Source of the DNA: Sulfuricella sp.
Lineage (GTDB): Bacteria; Pseudomonadota; Gammaproteobacteria; Burkholderiales; Sulfuricellaceae
Assembly: GCA_028713975.1 (NCBI GenBank)
Contig: JAQTNE010000002.1
Location: forward strand, 1-58,433
Length of the DNA: 58,433 bases
Direction: 5' to 3'
Shown one piece after another: positions 32,979-43,922 of the stretch. The notes under the pieces are model-generated. The model had not been told where the DNA came from. It worked only from the letters and a program-made list of their open reading frames with translations, and made no database searches. Both the position numbers and the translations under genes were made by a program. Numbering within the stretch: the stretch's first letter is position 1; each line of letters opens with the position of its first letter.

Positions 32979-35771
32979 TCAACTGGGATCGTGATACTGG
33001 TTTTCCAGCAGCTTGGCCTGCGCCGCTGCGAGGCGTGCGATCGGCACGCGCGGGCCGGAGCAGGACACGTAGTTGAGGCCGATATGATGGCAGAAACTGA
33101 TTGAGCCGGGATGCCCGCCATGTTCGCCGCAGATGCCGATCTTCAGGTCTGAGCGGGTTTGGCGTCCCCTCTCCACCGCGATCTTCATCAACTGCCCCAC
33201 TCCTTTTATGTCCAGCACCTCGAACGGGTTGTCCTGCAAGATGCCTACCTTCATGTAATCCGGCAGGAATTTATTCTCGGCGTCCTCGCGCGAGAACGAG
33301 AATGTCGCCTGGGTCAGGTCATTGGTGCCGAACGAGAAGAACTCGGCGGTTTCCGCAAGGCGGGCGGCACGGACGCAGGCACGCACCACTTCGATCATGC
33401 TGCCGAACTTGAAGTTGAGGTTAATCTTGTACTTGGCCTCCACCTCTTCGCGGATTGCCTCGACATAGCCGTGGATATGCTTCAGTTCCTCTACCGTCGC
33501 CAATTGCGGCACCATGATCTCGGGCGCCACCGCAACGCCTGCCTGGGCGCACTCCGCCGCCGCCTCCAGGATGGCGCGGATCTGCATTGAATAAATTTCA
33601 GGGTAGGTGATACCCAGGCGCACACCGCGATGCCCCAGCATGGGATTGACCTCGGACAAGGCGCGCACCTTGTGCAGCACCTTTTCCTTTTTGGTGATGA
33701 TATCCTCTTCCATGTGAGAATCCTTGAACTCCGTCAGCCCGAGCATCAGCTTGTCCAGCCCGCCGGAATACTGTTGATAGAGTTTCGGATTGAGCAGCTT
33801 CAAGGTATCCGGCAATTCCTCCAACCCTTTGATCGTGTCGCGCAGATGGTGCAGGTGGGAAATTTCGACCTCAAGCTGTGCCGCGCTCGGCAGGAATTCA
33901 TGCAGCGGCGGATCGAGCAGGCGCACCGTCACCGGCAGGCCGGCCATTGCCTTGAAAATCCCCTTGAAATCGTCGCGCTGGATCGGGAACAGCCGGTCGA
34001 GCGCCGACTGGCGCTCGTCCGGCGTATCCGCCAGAATCATGTCCTGCACCAGGGGCAAGCGGTCGGTTGCGTTGAACATGCGCTCGGTGCGGCACAGGCC
34101 GATCCCCATGGCGCCGAAGTTGCGCGCGCGCTGGGCGTCCTTGGGCGTATCGGCATTGGCCATCACTTTCAGGCGTGACGTGTCGTCCGCCCACGCCAGC
34201 AGGGTCGCCAGATCTTCGGAGAACTCCGGCTCCACGGTCGGCACGGTACCGGCATAAACCTTGCCGGTACTGCCGTCGATGGTCAGGATATCGCCTTCGT
34301 GCAGGGTCATGCTACCCACCGTGGCACGCCGGGCGACAACGTCCACATGAATATGCTCGCAGCCCGACACACAGGGCTTGCCCATGCCGCGGGCAACCAC
34401 TGCGGCGTGTGAAGTCTTGCCGCCGCGCGAAGTCAAAATACCCTGCGCCGCAAAGAAACCATGGATATCCTCCGGCTTGGTTTCCTCGCGCACCAGGATG
34501 ATTTTCTCGCCGGCACGACCGCGCGTCTCGGCGGTGTCCGCGTCAAACACGATCAGTCCGGAAGCCGCGCCAGGAGAGGCCGGCAGCCCTGTGGCCAAGG
34601 GATGCCCCTTGAAGTCATGGGAGAGCTGCGGCACCAGAAGCTGTTCCAGAATGATGGGCTGAACCCGCAACAACGCCTGCTCCTTGGTGATCAAACCCTC
34701 GTTGAACATTTCCACCGAGGTGCGCACCATGGCATGGGCATTCATCTTGCCGTTGCGGGTCTGCAAGCAATAGAGATGGCCTTTCTCTATGGTGAACTCG
34801 AAATCCTGCACTTCATGGTAGTGCTGCTCCAGGCGATTGTGCAGTATCAGCAATTGCTGATAGATTTCCGGCATCTCTTCGGCCATCTCGGCAATCGGCT
34901 TGGGCGTGCGAATGCCCGCCACCACATCTTCGCCCTGGGCGTTGGTCAAATATTCGCCGAAAATCTGGTTTTCGCCGGTGCCGGGATTGCGCGTAAAGCC
35001 TACGCCGGTGCCGGAATCGTTGCCCATGTTGCCAAACACCATGGTGCAAATGTTGACAGCCGTGCCGCTGGCCATTTCCTTGGTAATCTTGAATTCGCGG
35101 CGATAATCCACGGCGCGTTTGGTCGACCAGGATCTAAACACCGCCTGAGTGGCGATTTCCAGTTGCTCATAAACATCCTGCGGAAACGGCTTGCCGATAT
35201 GGTTTTGCACCACAGACTGAAAATCGGCAACCAGTTCCTTGAGATTTTCGGCAGTCAGATCGACGTCCTGCGTAACGCCTGCCGCCAGCTTCATGGCGCT
35301 CATTTTTTCATCGAACGCTTCATCCGGCACGCCCAAGGCGATCTTGCCGTATAGCTGAATAAAGCGACGGTAGGCGTCGTAGCCGAAACGCGGATTGCCG
35401 GTCAGCTTGATCAGGCCCTGCAAGGTCTCTTCGTTAAGGCCGAGATTAAGAATGGTGTCCATCATGCCCGGCATCGACATTGCCGAACCGGAGCGCACCG
35501 ACACCAGCAGCGGATTGGCGGCATTGCCAAAACCCTTGCCGGTTTTCTTTTCCAGCGCCGTGATGTGAGTTCTGATCTCATCCATCAACCCGGCCGGCAA
35601 ATGATTTTTGTCCAGATAAGCAAGGCAGGCATCGGTCGTAATCACGAAGCCCGGCGGCACATCCAGCCCGATCTGCGTCATCTCGCAAAGGTTGGCCCCC
35701 TTGCCGCCCAGCAACATCTTGTTTTTGCCGTCGCCCTCTTCAAAAGCATAGACGTATTTCTTCTTGCTCAT
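32979..35771 (-). CDS. ppdK: Pyruvate, phosphate dikinase
   Basis: A 930-aa enzyme that interconverts pyruvate, ATP and phosphate with phosphoenolpyruvate, AMP and pyrophosphate. The N-terminal ATP-grasp domain has LLGGKGANLCEMTQIGLDVP, the swivelling domain has the catalytic histidine in GGKTSHAAVVARGMGKPC, and the C-terminal PEP/pyruvate barrel contains CGEHGGHP. The ATG at 35771 was chosen; the open frame extends 47 codons further upstream through the leader. A stem-loop with T-run lies 62 bases upstream. In autotrophic sulfur oxidisers this enzyme supports gluconeogenic carbon flow. Confidence 0.96.
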   Translation of the reverse strand: MSKKKYVYAFEEGDGKNKMLLGGKGANLCEMTQIGLDVPPGFVITTDACLAYLDKNHLPAGLMDEIRTHITALEKKTGKGFGNAANPLLVSVRSGSAMSMPGMMDTILNLGLNEETLQGLIKLTGNPRFGYDAYRRFIQLYGKIALGVPDEAFDEKMSAMKLAAGVTQDVDLTAENLKELVADFQSVVQNHIGKPFPQDVYEQLEIATQAVFRSWSTKRAVDYRREFKITKEMASGTAVNICTMVFGNMGNDSGTGVGFTRNPGTGENQIFGEYLTNAQGEDVVAGIRTPKPIAEMAEEMPEIYQQLLILHNRLEQHYHEVQDFEFTIEKGHLYCLQTRNGKMNAHAMVRTSVEMFNEGLITKEQALLRVQPIILEQLLVPQLSHDFKGHPLATGLPASPGAASGLIVFDADTAETRGRAGEKIILVREETKPEDIHGFFAAQGILTSRGGKTSHAAVVARGMGKPCVSGCEHIHVDVVARRATVGSMTLHEGDILTIDGSTGKVYAGTVPTVEPEFSEDLATLLAWADDTSRLKVMANADTPKDAQRARNFGAMGIGLCRTERMFNATDRLPLVQDMILADTPDERQSALDRLFPIQRDDFKGIFKAMAGLPVTVRLLDPPLHEFLPSAAQLEVEISHLHHLRDTIKGLEELPDTLKLLNPKLYQQYSGGLDKLMLGLTEFKDSHMEEDIITKKEKVLHKVRALSEVNPMLGHRGVRLGITYPEIYSMQIRAILEAAAECAQAGVAVAPEIMVPQLATVEELKHIHGYVEAIREEVEAKYKINLNFKFGSMIEVVRACVRAARLAETAEFFSFGTNDLTQATFSFSREDAENKFLPDYMKVGILQDNPFEVLDIKGVGQLMKIAVERGRQTRSDLKIGICGEHGGHPGSISFCHHIGLNYVSCSGPRVPIARLAAAQAKLLENQYHDPS

Positions 35772-35833
35772 AGTGATGCCCCTGTTTTGCTTGTGGATGA
35801 GTAAACCAGTTAAATCATAGCACGAGCACAATA

Positions 35834-35870
35834 AAAAATGCGCCCTGCAAAGTCGCAGCGGCGCATTTTT
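35834..35870 (-). terminator. Rho-independent terminator upstream of ppdK
   Basis: AAAAATGCGCC and GGCGCATTTTT form a perfect 11-bp stem around a 15-base loop, followed on the minus strand by a T-run. It lies 190 bases after parC and 62 bases before ppdK, both minus strand. It may end parC transcripts or act as an attenuator in the ppdK leader. Confidence 0.75.
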
Positions 35871-36059
35871 ATCTCTTGCACAAAAGCCAAAAAGCGAGCA
35901 AATCACCCGCAAAATATTATTTTTTTTATTTATATTTCAATAAGATGTAAGTTATGCGGCCCTAAAATAAAATCACCTCTATCATGTGACTCATTTATAT
36001 GACACATCTATCAAGCAAGCGGCGATGACTCGCTTTAAAACGCGCTATCATTTCTGGAT

Positions 36060-38426
36060 TCAGGTTCCGCCAATTCCCTCGACCTTCATATTGACCGGCT
36101 TACCCTTGCGCGCACGCCTGGCGATCTCGAACTGCGGCGCCTCTTCGATAGTCCGGCCCCGCCTGACGCCTCTCAGGGTCAGCACATCGGAAAATGCACC
36201 GACCAGCTTCAGGCTGTCCTGCGCATCCAGACCCATCAGGATCACGCCGCGCCCTTTCGCCAGCTCCTTGGCTTCGCCTAGCGCGAACACCAGCAACTTG
36301 TCGCTGCCCGACACGCAGGCCACATACCGCGCATCCGGGGCAATCCTGGCCGGGGGCAGCACCTTTTCGCCCGTCTCCAGCGTCATCAGCAGCTTGCCGC
36401 CTTTCTGGCGCGAAGCCATGTCCGCAACCGTGATCACAAAACCGTAGCCACCGGAATTCGACAGCAGCACTTTGTCTTCCGCGTGTCCGATCAAGGCGCT
36501 GACAATATGCGTTCCGGGTTGCAAGCCGACCACCGAGCCAGCCGGCACCCCGTCACCCTTGCCACCGGGAATGTGCGAGGCAACAATGGTATAAGCCCGG
36601 CCATCGGAACCCAGCAGAATGATTGAGTCGGGCGAGCGGCACTCAAGCGCGGCAAACAACTTGTCGCCCTCCTTGAAAGAGAGCGTGGCCACATCGATGC
36701 CATGTCCCTGGCGCTGCCGCAACCAGCCTTTTTCCGACAGGATGATGGTCACCGGCTCATCCAGCACCGCCGCTTCGGACAGCGAGGCGCGCTTTTCTGC
36801 CTGCATCAGCGTGCGCCGGTCATCGCCGAATTTTTTGGCATCCTCGCGGATTTCACGGGCAACCAGGGATTTCATCCGGGCCGGGCTGGCCAGCAACCCT
36901 TCCAGTTTGGCGCGCTCTTTCATCAACTCGGCGATTTCCTGCTCGATCTTGATGCCTTCCAGCCTTGAGAGCTGGCGCAGGCGGATTTCCAGAATATCGT
37001 CGGCCTGCCGCTCGGACAAGGCAAAGCGCGCCATCAAAGCCGGTTTTGGCTCGTCGGATTCGCGAATGAGCCGGATCACCTCGTCGATATTCAGGAAAAC
37101 GACGTGCCGCCCTTCCAGGATATGGACGCGGTCGTTGACCTTGCCGAGGCGATAGCCGAGACGCCGCTCCACCGTCGCCAGCCTGAACCGGCACCACTCC
37201 GACAGGATCGTGAACAACGATTTCTGCATCGGGTTGCCGTCCAGCCCCACCTGAACCAGGTTGAACGACACCGTGGTTTCCAGGCTGGTATAGGCCATCA
37301 GGGTGCGGGCGAATTCGTCGCGGTCGATGCGCGAGCTTTTCGGCCCGAACACGATGCGCACCGACTGTTCCTTGTCGGATTCGTCACGCGCCGTTTCCAG
37401 CAGGGAAAGCAACAGGGTTTTGGTTTGCGCCTGCGACTGGTCGATGGCCTTCTTGCCGACCTTGGGCAGGGGATTGGTCAGGGTTTCGATTTCGGACAGC
37501 ACCCTTGCCGCCGATGCACCCGGCGGCAGCTCGGTAATCACCAACTGCCACTGGCCGCGCGCCATCTCCTCGAACACGTAGCGGGCACGCACTGCAATGG
37601 TTCCGCGCCCGGTCACATAGGCATTGCGGACTTCCTGATTGCTGGAAAGTATCTGCCCGCCACCGGGAAAATCCGGCCCGGGAATCATCTCCAGCATCTG
37701 CGCTTCGCTGAACGTCGATGACTCAACCATGCAGGCCGCCACCTCGCACACTTCACGCAGATTGTGCGGCGGCACCTCGGTGGCGATACCGACGCCGATG
37801 CCGGAAGCGCCGTTGAGCAACAGAAAAGGCAGTCGCGCCGGCAGCACCACCGGCTCCTGGAAGGAGCCGTCGTAATTCTGGCGGAAATCGACCGTACCCT
37901 GATCCAGTTCGTCCAGCAGCAACTGTGCAATCGGCGTCAGCCGCACCTCGGTATAGCGCATCGCCGCTGCCGAATCACCATCGAGACTACCGAAATTGCC
38001 TTGGCCGTCGATCAGCGGGTAGCGCAGCGAAAAATCCTGCGCCATGCGCACTGCCGCCTCGTACACCGCGCTGTCGCCATGCGGATGGTATTTACCGATC
38101 ACATCGCCGACGATACGCGCCGATTTCTTGTGCGGCTTGTCCGACTCGTTGCCCATCTCGCGCATGGCGAAGAGGATGCGGCGCTGCACCGGCTTCTGGC
38201 CGTCGCGCACATCGGGGATGGCGCGAGATTTCGATACCGCCATCGCATAAGCGAGGTAAGCCGCCTTGGCGTAGTCCGCCAGATCGTCCTGCGGCTCGGC
38301 GCCAGACGGCTCAATGGGCGGCTCCGGCGGTGCCGGGGGTTGCCCGGCAAGCGCCATTCCCTCGTCCGGCAATGCTTCCAGTTGCTCGAACAGATCGGGG
38401 GTAATGTTGTCGATTTCGTCCTTCAT
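36060..38426 (-). CDS. parC: DNA topoisomerase IV subunit A
   Basis: A 788-aa subunit that decatenates chromosomes with ParE. The breakage-reunion domain has [11 protein letters not shown] (the quinolone-resistance region with serine and glutamate intact) and the catalytic tyrosine in [11 protein letters not shown]. The C-terminal domain has beta-propeller strands such as [12 protein letters not shown] chose the ATG at 38426 ([13 protein letters not shown]) over a frame extended by 19 codons. An N-terminal proline-rich segment of about 50 residues is somewhat longer than usual. The partner parE lies 1.6 kb away on the same strand, separated by two plus-strand genes. Confidence 0.96.
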   Translation of the reverse strand: MKDEIDNITPDLFEQLEALPDEGMALAGQPPAPPEPPIEPSGAEPQDDLADYAKAAYLAYAMAVSKSRAIPDVRDGQKPVQRRILFAMREMGNESDKPHKKSARIVGDVIGKYHPHGDSAVYEAAVRMAQDFSLRYPLIDGQGNFGSLDGDSAAAMRYTEVRLTPIAQLLLDELDQGTVDFRQNYDGSFQEPVVLPARLPFLLLNGASGIGVGIATEVPPHNLREVCEVAACMVESSTFSEAQMLEMIPGPDFPGGGQILSSNQEVRNAYVTGRGTIAVRARYVFEEMARGQWQLVITELPPGASAARVLSEIETLTNPLPKVGKKAIDQSQAQTKTLLLSLLETARDESDKEQSVRIVFGPKSSRIDRDEFARTLMAYTSLETTVSFNLVQVGLDGNPMQKSLFTILSEWCRFRLATVERRLGYRLGKVNDRVHILEGRHVVFLNIDEVIRLIRESDEPKPALMARFALSERQADDILEIRLRQLSRLEGIKIEQEIAELMKERAKLEGLLASPARMKSLVAREIREDAKKFGDDRRTLMQAEKRASLSEAAVLDEPVTIILSEKGWLRQRQGHGIDVATLSFKEGDKLFAALECRSPDSIILLGSDGRAYTIVASHIPGGKGDGVPAGSVVGLQPGTHIVSALIGHAEDKVLLSNSGGYGFVITVADMASRQKGGKLLMTLETGEKVLPPARIAPDARYVACVSGSDKLLVFALGEAKELAKGRGVILMGLDAQDSLKLVGAFSDVLTLRGVRRGRTIEEAPQFEIARRARKGKPVNMKVEGIGGT

Positions 38427-38563
38427 GTCTTCCAGATTTATGCTCAAAAATGCCTTGTAGGATAGCAAGGGTGACCGGATCACGCCATAGGCGAAATTCG
38501 GGACGAGCTTAGCCTCGGCCTTGGTCTATAGTTCAAGAACACCCTCCGCTCCGAAAGCCTGCC

Positions 38564-39466
38564 ATGGAATTGTCCCTGGAACCAGTGCCGCCATTCCGGC
38601 TCGACTTGACAGCCTGGACACTGCGGCGCCGGGCGCACAACGCCATCGACCGCTGGGACGGGCATACCTACCGCCGGGTTCTGGCGCTGGGCGGCAGGGC
38701 GGTGGAAGTGGCGGCGGTTCAGACCGGGCCGCCGCAAGCGCCCCGGCTCGCGGTCGTTGCGGACGGCCCACGGCTGGAGGCGGGCGAAAGGAACGCGCTG
38801 GCCGGCACACTGGAGCGGCTACTGGGATTGCGGGTCGATTTGACTGGCTTTTATGCCCTCACCGCCGCCGATCCTCACCTGGCGCGGCTGGCGGAGCAAT
38901 TCAGCGGCGTCAAGCCGCCCCGCTTCCCGACAGTGTTCGAAAGCCTGGTCAACGGCATCGCCTGCCAGCAACTCTCCCTCACCGTCGGCATCGTCCTGCT
39001 CAACCGGCTCGCCGAGCAGTTCGGCCTGCCAACCGGCGCGGCGCGTGCCTTTCCCCGCCCGGAGGATTTGTCCGGGCAAGACCCGGAGCGGCTGCGCGCC
39101 ATCGGCTTCAGCCGGCAAAAAGCCCGCGCCCTGCTGGAACTTGCCGACGCTGCCGCCGAAGGGCGCGTGGAGCTGGAAGGGATCGCCTCCCTGGACGACG
39201 AAGCGGCAAAGAAGCGCCTGCTGGAACTGCGCGGGGTGGGCCGCTGGACTGCGGAATATGTCTTGCTGCGCGGGCTGGGCCGAACCCATGTGTTCCCCGG
39301 CGATGACGTCGGCGCGCGCAAGCGTCTGGCGCAATGGCTCGGCCTGCCAGGCCCGCTGGACTATGAAGGGGTACGCCGGGCGGTCGAGCGCTGGCAGCCT
39401 TACGCCGGAATGGTCTACTTCCACCTGCTGCTGCACGGGCTGGCGGAATCGGGAGAGGTGGCGTGA
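38564..39466 (+). CDS. DNA-3-methyladenine glycosylase (AlkA-like)
   Basis: A 300-aa HhH-GPD base-excision glycosylase that removes alkylated bases. The helix-hairpin-helix reads LLELRGVGRWTAEYVLLRGL, with the catalytic aspartate in the following FPGDDVGARK segment. The N-terminal 90 residues form an AlkA-like domain. The last bases overlap the next GTG start. It is inserted between parC and parE in the opposite orientation. Confidence 0.9.
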   Translation: MELSLEPVPPFRLDLTAWTLRRRAHNAIDRWDGHTYRRVLALGGRAVEVAAVQTGPPQAPRLAVVADGPRLEAGERNALAGTLERLLGLRVDLTGFYALTAADPHLARLAEQFSGVKPPRFPTVFESLVNGIACQQLSLTVGIVLLNRLAEQFGLPTGAARAFPRPEDLSGQDPERLRAIGFSRQKARALLELADAAAEGRVELEGIASLDDEAAKKRLLELRGVGRWTAEYVLLRGLGRTHVFPGDDVGARKRLAQWLGLPGPLDYEGVRRAVERWQPYAGMVYFHLLLHGLAESGEVA

Positions 39467-40038
39467 CGAAAAAAACTGCGGAACATCCGGTCACGGTGTT
39501 TACCGTCGGGCACTCGACCCGGCAACTGGCGGAGTTTATCCACCTACTGCAAGCCCACGGCGTAACCGAAATAGTGGACGTGCGCAGCGTCCCCCGCTCG
39601 CGCCACAACCCCCAGTTCAACCGCGACACCCTGCCCGACGCGCTCGAGACAGCCGGCATCGGCTATGTCCACCTGGCGGGACTCGGCGGCCTGCGCCACA
39701 CCCGCGCCGATTCGCCCAACCTGGCCTGGCGCAACGCCTCGTTCCGCGGCTACGCGGACTACATGCAGACCGACGCGTTCGCGGAAAATATAGAACGGCT
39801 AATCGAGCTGGCCCGGCAGAAGCAGGTCGCCCTGATGTGCGCCGAAGCCGTGCCCTGGCGCTGCCACCGCTCCCTCATCGGCGACGCCCTGACGGTGCGC
39901 GGCATCCCGGTGGAGGACATCATGAGCGCGACGCATCGCCAGCCCCATACCCTCACGCCTTGGGCGCGAGTGGAGGGCAGCCGCATCACCTACCCCGCGG
40001 AAGCGTTGCCGGCCAGCCCGCCCGCAGAACACGGCTAA
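39463..40038 (+). CDS. DUF488 family protein
   Basis: A 191-aa protein of the DUF488 family, of unknown biochemical role. Diagnostic segments are FTVGHSTRQLAEFI, VDVRSVPRSRHNPQFN and CAEAVPWRCHRSLIGD. It starts with GTG overlapping the end of the glycosylase gene and so is translationally coupled to it. The two may act together in DNA damage handling, although this is inference. It converges with parE. Confidence 0.88.
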   Translation: MTKKTAEHPVTVFTVGHSTRQLAEFIHLLQAHGVTEIVDVRSVPRSRHNPQFNRDTLPDALETAGIGYVHLAGLGGLRHTRADSPNLAWRNASFRGYADYMQTDAFAENIERLIELARQKQVALMCAEAVPWRCHRSLIGDALTVRGIPVEDIMSATHRQPHTLTPWARVEGSRITYPAEALPASPPAEHG

Positions 40039-40069
40039 AACCCGTTTTCAGGATCACCGGCCTGCGGCG

Positions 40070-42040
40070 TCACTCGTCCGCTTCCACCAGATGCCCCGCC
40101 TCTTCCATCCAGGCTCGCCTTGAAGCAGCCTCGGATTTCGCCATCAGCTTGTTGAATACTTCCCGGACATAGCCGGTGAAATCGTTGGTGCGCAAGGTCA
40201 GCAAACGACGCGCATCGGGGTTGAGGGTGGTTTCCCACAACTGCACCGGGTTCATCTCGCCCAGGCCCTTGAAACGCGACACCTGCCACGACGCCTCGCG
40301 TACCTTGTCGGCGCGTAGCCTATCCAGCGTGCCTTCCAGCTCGCCGTCGTCGAGGCAATAGAATTTGCGCGCCGGCTTGTTCTTGCCCTGCGCCGGCACA
40401 TCCACCCGGTACAGCGGCGGCTGCGCCACGCACACCCGCCCGTCGCGCACCAGGACGGGGAAGTGGCGGTAGAACAGGGTCAGCAGCAGCACCTGGATAT
40501 GGCTGCCGTCCACGTCGGCATCGGCCAGGATGATGACGCGGGCGTAGCGCAGATTGGACATGTCCGGCTTATCGTCCGGCCCATGCGGGTCGACGCCGAG
40601 CGCCACGGCGATGTTGTGAATTTCGTTGTTGGCGAAGATGCGGTCGGCCTCGTGCTCCCAGGTATTCAGCACTTTGCCGCGTAGCGGCAAGATCGCCTGG
40701 GTGTCCTTGTTGCGGCCCTGCTTGGCCGAGCCGCCGGCGGAATCGCCCTCGACCAGGAACAGCTCGCGCTCGTCCAGATTGTCGGACTGGCAATCGGCCA
40801 GTTTGCCCGGCAGCACGGCAACGCCGGAGGACTTGCGCTTTTCGATTTTCTGCCCGGCACGCTGCCGCGTCTGCGCCGCCTTGATGGCGAAGTCGGCGAT
40901 CTTTCGTGCCTGTTCCTGATGCTCGTTGAGCCACAGCTCGAGCGGGTCGCGCACCATCGACGTAACCAGGCGCAGCGCATCGCGCGACGACAGCCGCTCC
41001 TTGGTCTGGCCCTGAAACTGCGGGTCGAGCATCTTCGCCGACAGCACGAAAGAGATACGGCTGAACACGTCGTCCGCAGTGAGCTTGACGCCCTTCGGCA
41101 ACAGGCTGTGATGCTCGATATAGCTCTTCACCGCATTGAAAATCCCGTCGCGCAGACCGGACTCATGGGTGCCGCCGGAAGGCGTGTGAATCAGGTTGAC
41201 GTAGGATTCGCGCACAATCGCGCCTTCTTCCGTCCAGGCCACCACCCATTCCGCGCCTTCGCCCTCGGCAAAGGTGTCATGCGAAGCGGGCGCGTACTTG
41301 GCAAACTTCCAGAACAGGCCATCAATCAGGTTTTCCGACAATTGCGACTTGAGATAATCGGATAACCCGTCCTGGTAAAGCCATTCCTTTTCATCCTTGA
41401 GCAGGCCGCCCCTATCCTCGATTTCCAGCCTGACGCGCACCCCCGGAAGAAGCACCGCTTTGGCCTTCAGCACCCGCTCAAGCTGTTGCGGCGGGATTTC
41501 GGCACTGTCGAAATACTGCGCATCCGGCCACACCCGGACAGACGTACCCGAAGCGCGTTTTGCCGCGCTGCCGGTCGGCGCCAGCGGCTCCACCACGTCG
41601 CCGCCGGCAAACGCCATGCCGTGCACGCCGCCCTCGCGCGTCACCGTCACTTCAAGCCGGAGCGACAGCGCATTGGTCACGGAGACGCCAACACCGTGCA
41701 GTCCACCGGAAAACTGGTAAGCGCCACCGGCCTTTTTGTCGAATTTGCCGCCCGCGTGCAGCCGGGTAAACACCACCTCCACCGTCGGCACGCCCTCTTC
41801 AGGATGAATGCCAACCGGGATGCCACGGCCATCGTCCGAGATTGAAACCGAACCATCGGCATGCAGCCGCACCTTGATGATTTTGGCGAAGCCAGCCAAC
41901 GCCTCGTCGGCGGAGTTATCTACCACCTCGGTGATAATGTGCAGCGGGTTGTCGGTGCGCGTATACATTCCCGGTCGCTGCTTCACCGGCTCCAGCCCGC
42001 GCAGGACGCGGATGGAAGAATCCGAATAGGTTTTGTTCAT
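40070..42040 (-). CDS. parE: DNA topoisomerase IV subunit B
   Basis: A 656-aa GHKL ATPase subunit of topoisomerase IV. The ATP-binding site is seen in [21 protein letters not shown] and [14 protein letters not shown]; the TOPRIM domain in [20 protein letters not shown] and DADVDGSHI. Length and motif order are normal for ParE, and the adjacent parC supports ParE over GyrB. The ATG is at 42040. Confidence 0.96.
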   Translation of the reverse strand: MNKTYSDSSIRVLRGLEPVKQRPGMYTRTDNPLHIITEVVDNSADEALAGFAKIIKVRLHADGSVSISDDGRGIPVGIHPEEGVPTVEVVFTRLHAGGKFDKKAGGAYQFSGGLHGVGVSVTNALSLRLEVTVTREGGVHGMAFAGGDVVEPLAPTGSAAKRASGTSVRVWPDAQYFDSAEIPPQQLERVLKAKAVLLPGVRVRLEIEDRGGLLKDEKEWLYQDGLSDYLKSQLSENLIDGLFWKFAKYAPASHDTFAEGEGAEWVVAWTEEGAIVRESYVNLIHTPSGGTHESGLRDGIFNAVKSYIEHHSLLPKGVKLTADDVFSRISFVLSAKMLDPQFQGQTKERLSSRDALRLVTSMVRDPLELWLNEHQEQARKIADFAIKAAQTRQRAGQKIEKRKSSGVAVLPGKLADCQSDNLDERELFLVEGDSAGGSAKQGRNKDTQAILPLRGKVLNTWEHEADRIFANNEIHNIAVALGVDPHGPDDKPDMSNLRYARVIILADADVDGSHIQVLLLTLFYRHFPVLVRDGRVCVAQPPLYRVDVPAQGKNKPARKFYCLDDGELEGTLDRLRADKVREASWQVSRFKGLGEMNPVQLWETTLNPDARRLLTLRTNDFTGYVREVFNKLMAKSEAASRRAWMEEAGHLVEADE

Positions 42041-42092
42041 AATTCCTTGTGCGTAAGTTTAATGGGCTCTGACCTTGCCGTGACCAGCCAGA

Positions 42093-43724
42093 TCAGAGCC
42101 GGAAACGGGCCACCTCATTCTGCAAGGCATGCGTCATGGACTGGATGCCACGGCATGCCTGGGCAGTTTGCCCGATGGTCTCGCTACTCGCGCGCGCCAT
42201 CTGTGCAATCTGGTCGATCCGGGTGGCAACCATACTGGTAGTTTCGCTTTCCTCGCGGGTGGCATGCGCAATCTGCTGGATCATTTCCACCACATGCTTC
42301 ACGCTGACGGTGATCTGGTCGATAGCTTCGTCGGCCTGGTTTGCCATCGCAACGCCCTGCTCGACCTGCCCCCCACCTTTTTCCATGGTGGTGACCGCGC
42401 TGGAAATTTCGGACTGGATGGCGCCGATCATGGCCGATATTTCTGAAGTGGCGCCGGTGGTTCGCTCGGCCAGCTTGCGCACCTCGTCCGCCACCACCGC
42501 AAATCCGCGCCCCTGCTCGCCCGCGCGCGCCGCTTCGATGGCCGCATTCAATGCCAGCAGGTTGGTCTGGTCGGCAATATCCTTGATTACCTTGACGATC
42601 TGCCCGATCTGATCGGAGTGATGGCTGAGAGACCCCATCATTGCCGCGGATTCGCTCACCGTGTGGGAGATTGCCTGGATGCCGTCCACGGCGGCGTTCA
42701 CGACATGGTGCCCTTTGTCGGCCATGGCACTGGCCTCATCCGCCACGACTGAAATCGACTGGGTTTTTTCGGCGACTTCCCTGACCATCGTGTTCAGCCC
42801 CTCGATTGCCACCGCCACGTCTGTTGCCTGCTCCATCTGGCTATTGGCGAGGGAAGCAATCTGTTCCGCCGCACTGGATTGCGTTTCGGCAGCGCAGGTA
42901 ACCTGATCGGTCGAGTTGCGGATAGCGCCGATAATGGAGGAAAAATCTCCGGCCATCCGATTGAACGCGTGGGCGACTTCGCCCAGTTCGTCCTCGGTCA
43001 TCAGGTTCGCGCGTGCGGTCAGGTCGCCATCAGACAGCTTCTTTGCCGCATCCGCCAGGACGGAAACACCACGGCTTACCGAGCGGGTGATGACAAACCC
43101 GATCAGTATGGTCAGCAACAGCCCCACGACAATGCTCGCGACAGAGGCCATTCGAATGGCTTTACCGACTGCCAGGGCGCGCTCGTATTCGTTCTTCGCG
43201 GCATCCACCTGGAATTTGATCAGCGCGTCGATGCCCTCCGAAGCCTTCGCATAGGCCGGATCCAGCACATCCTTGCGCAGCTTGTCGGCCTCGGCAAATT
43301 TCTCGGCCTGCAGCAGGTCAATGGTGGGCATAACGCCATTCACCCCGAAATTCATCCTCTCCTTGATGAAAGCGGCCAGCAGTTTTTTCTCCTCCTCAGC
43401 CATCTGCCGTGCATTGTAGGATTTCAGGATATTTCCTATCACGAAGATATTTTTGCTCACCTTGTCGCCATGGGCCATGATTTCGAACCCGTCCGTTTCC
43501 AGGCGGGCAGAAAGCAGTTCGGTGCGAATCTGCATCTGATTGTTGCGAATCTCGTTGAGCTGGTTGATCGTCAGCAGGCTATCGTTATAAACGCTCAACA
43601 GGGCATTGTTGGAATTATTGATTCCCATCAGCCCCGTCAGCCCGATTCCCCCAAGAAGAACCGAAACAAAAACGATCAGAACTGTCAGCTTGGTCCGGAT
43701 TTTCATGTTGCTCAAAAAATTCAT
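42093..43724 (-). CDS. Methyl-accepting chemotaxis protein (four-helix-bundle sensor)
   Basis: A 543-aa chemoreceptor of normal architecture: first membrane helix ([20 protein letters not shown]), a periplasmic four-helix bundle of about 150 residues, second helix ([16 protein letters not shown]), a HAMP domain and the signalling hairpin with the conserved tip ([20 protein letters not shown]). GGAGGAG precedes the ATG at 43724. It contrasts with the receptor at 13992-15524, which has lost the periplasmic domain. The ligand is unknown. Confidence 0.94.
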   Translation of the reverse strand: MNFLSNMKIRTKLTVLIVFVSVLLGGIGLTGLMGINNSNNALLSVYNDSLLTINQLNEIRNNQMQIRTELLSARLETDGFEIMAHGDKVSKNIFVIGNILKSYNARQMAEEEKKLLAAFIKERMNFGVNGVMPTIDLLQAEKFAEADKLRKDVLDPAYAKASEGIDALIKFQVDAAKNEYERALAVGKAIRMASVASIVVGLLLTILIGFVITRSVSRGVSVLADAAKKLSDGDLTARANLMTEDELGEVAHAFNRMAGDFSSIIGAIRNSTDQVTCAAETQSSAAEQIASLANSQMEQATDVAVAIEGLNTMVREVAEKTQSISVVADEASAMADKGHHVVNAAVDGIQAISHTVSESAAMMGSLSHHSDQIGQIVKVIKDIADQTNLLALNAAIEAARAGEQGRGFAVVADEVRKLAERTTGATSEISAMIGAIQSEISSAVTTMEKGGGQVEQGVAMANQADEAIDQITVSVKHVVEMIQQIAHATREESETTSMVATRIDQIAQMARASSETIGQTAQACRGIQSMTHALQNEVARFRL

Positions 43725-43922
43725 GGCGCACTCCTCCGGGAGTTTTTTCTATCCCTGGCAGAAAATATCCGGGATATTGTTTGAAATTGGTGTTGTTATC
43801 CTGAACCGGATGGTAAACCGAGTCGGCCTCTCTTTACCAGCCTGGCGACGACATTGTTTGCGGCGAACTGGACATCCCGCACCCCGAGGCTACAATAGCC
43901 CTTTTCGTTTTGAACGGATGCA

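Noticed and set aside
30000..33000. CRISPR array expected beside a Cas6-like gene
   Set aside because: No regularly spaced direct repeats are visible here or elsewhere in the window.
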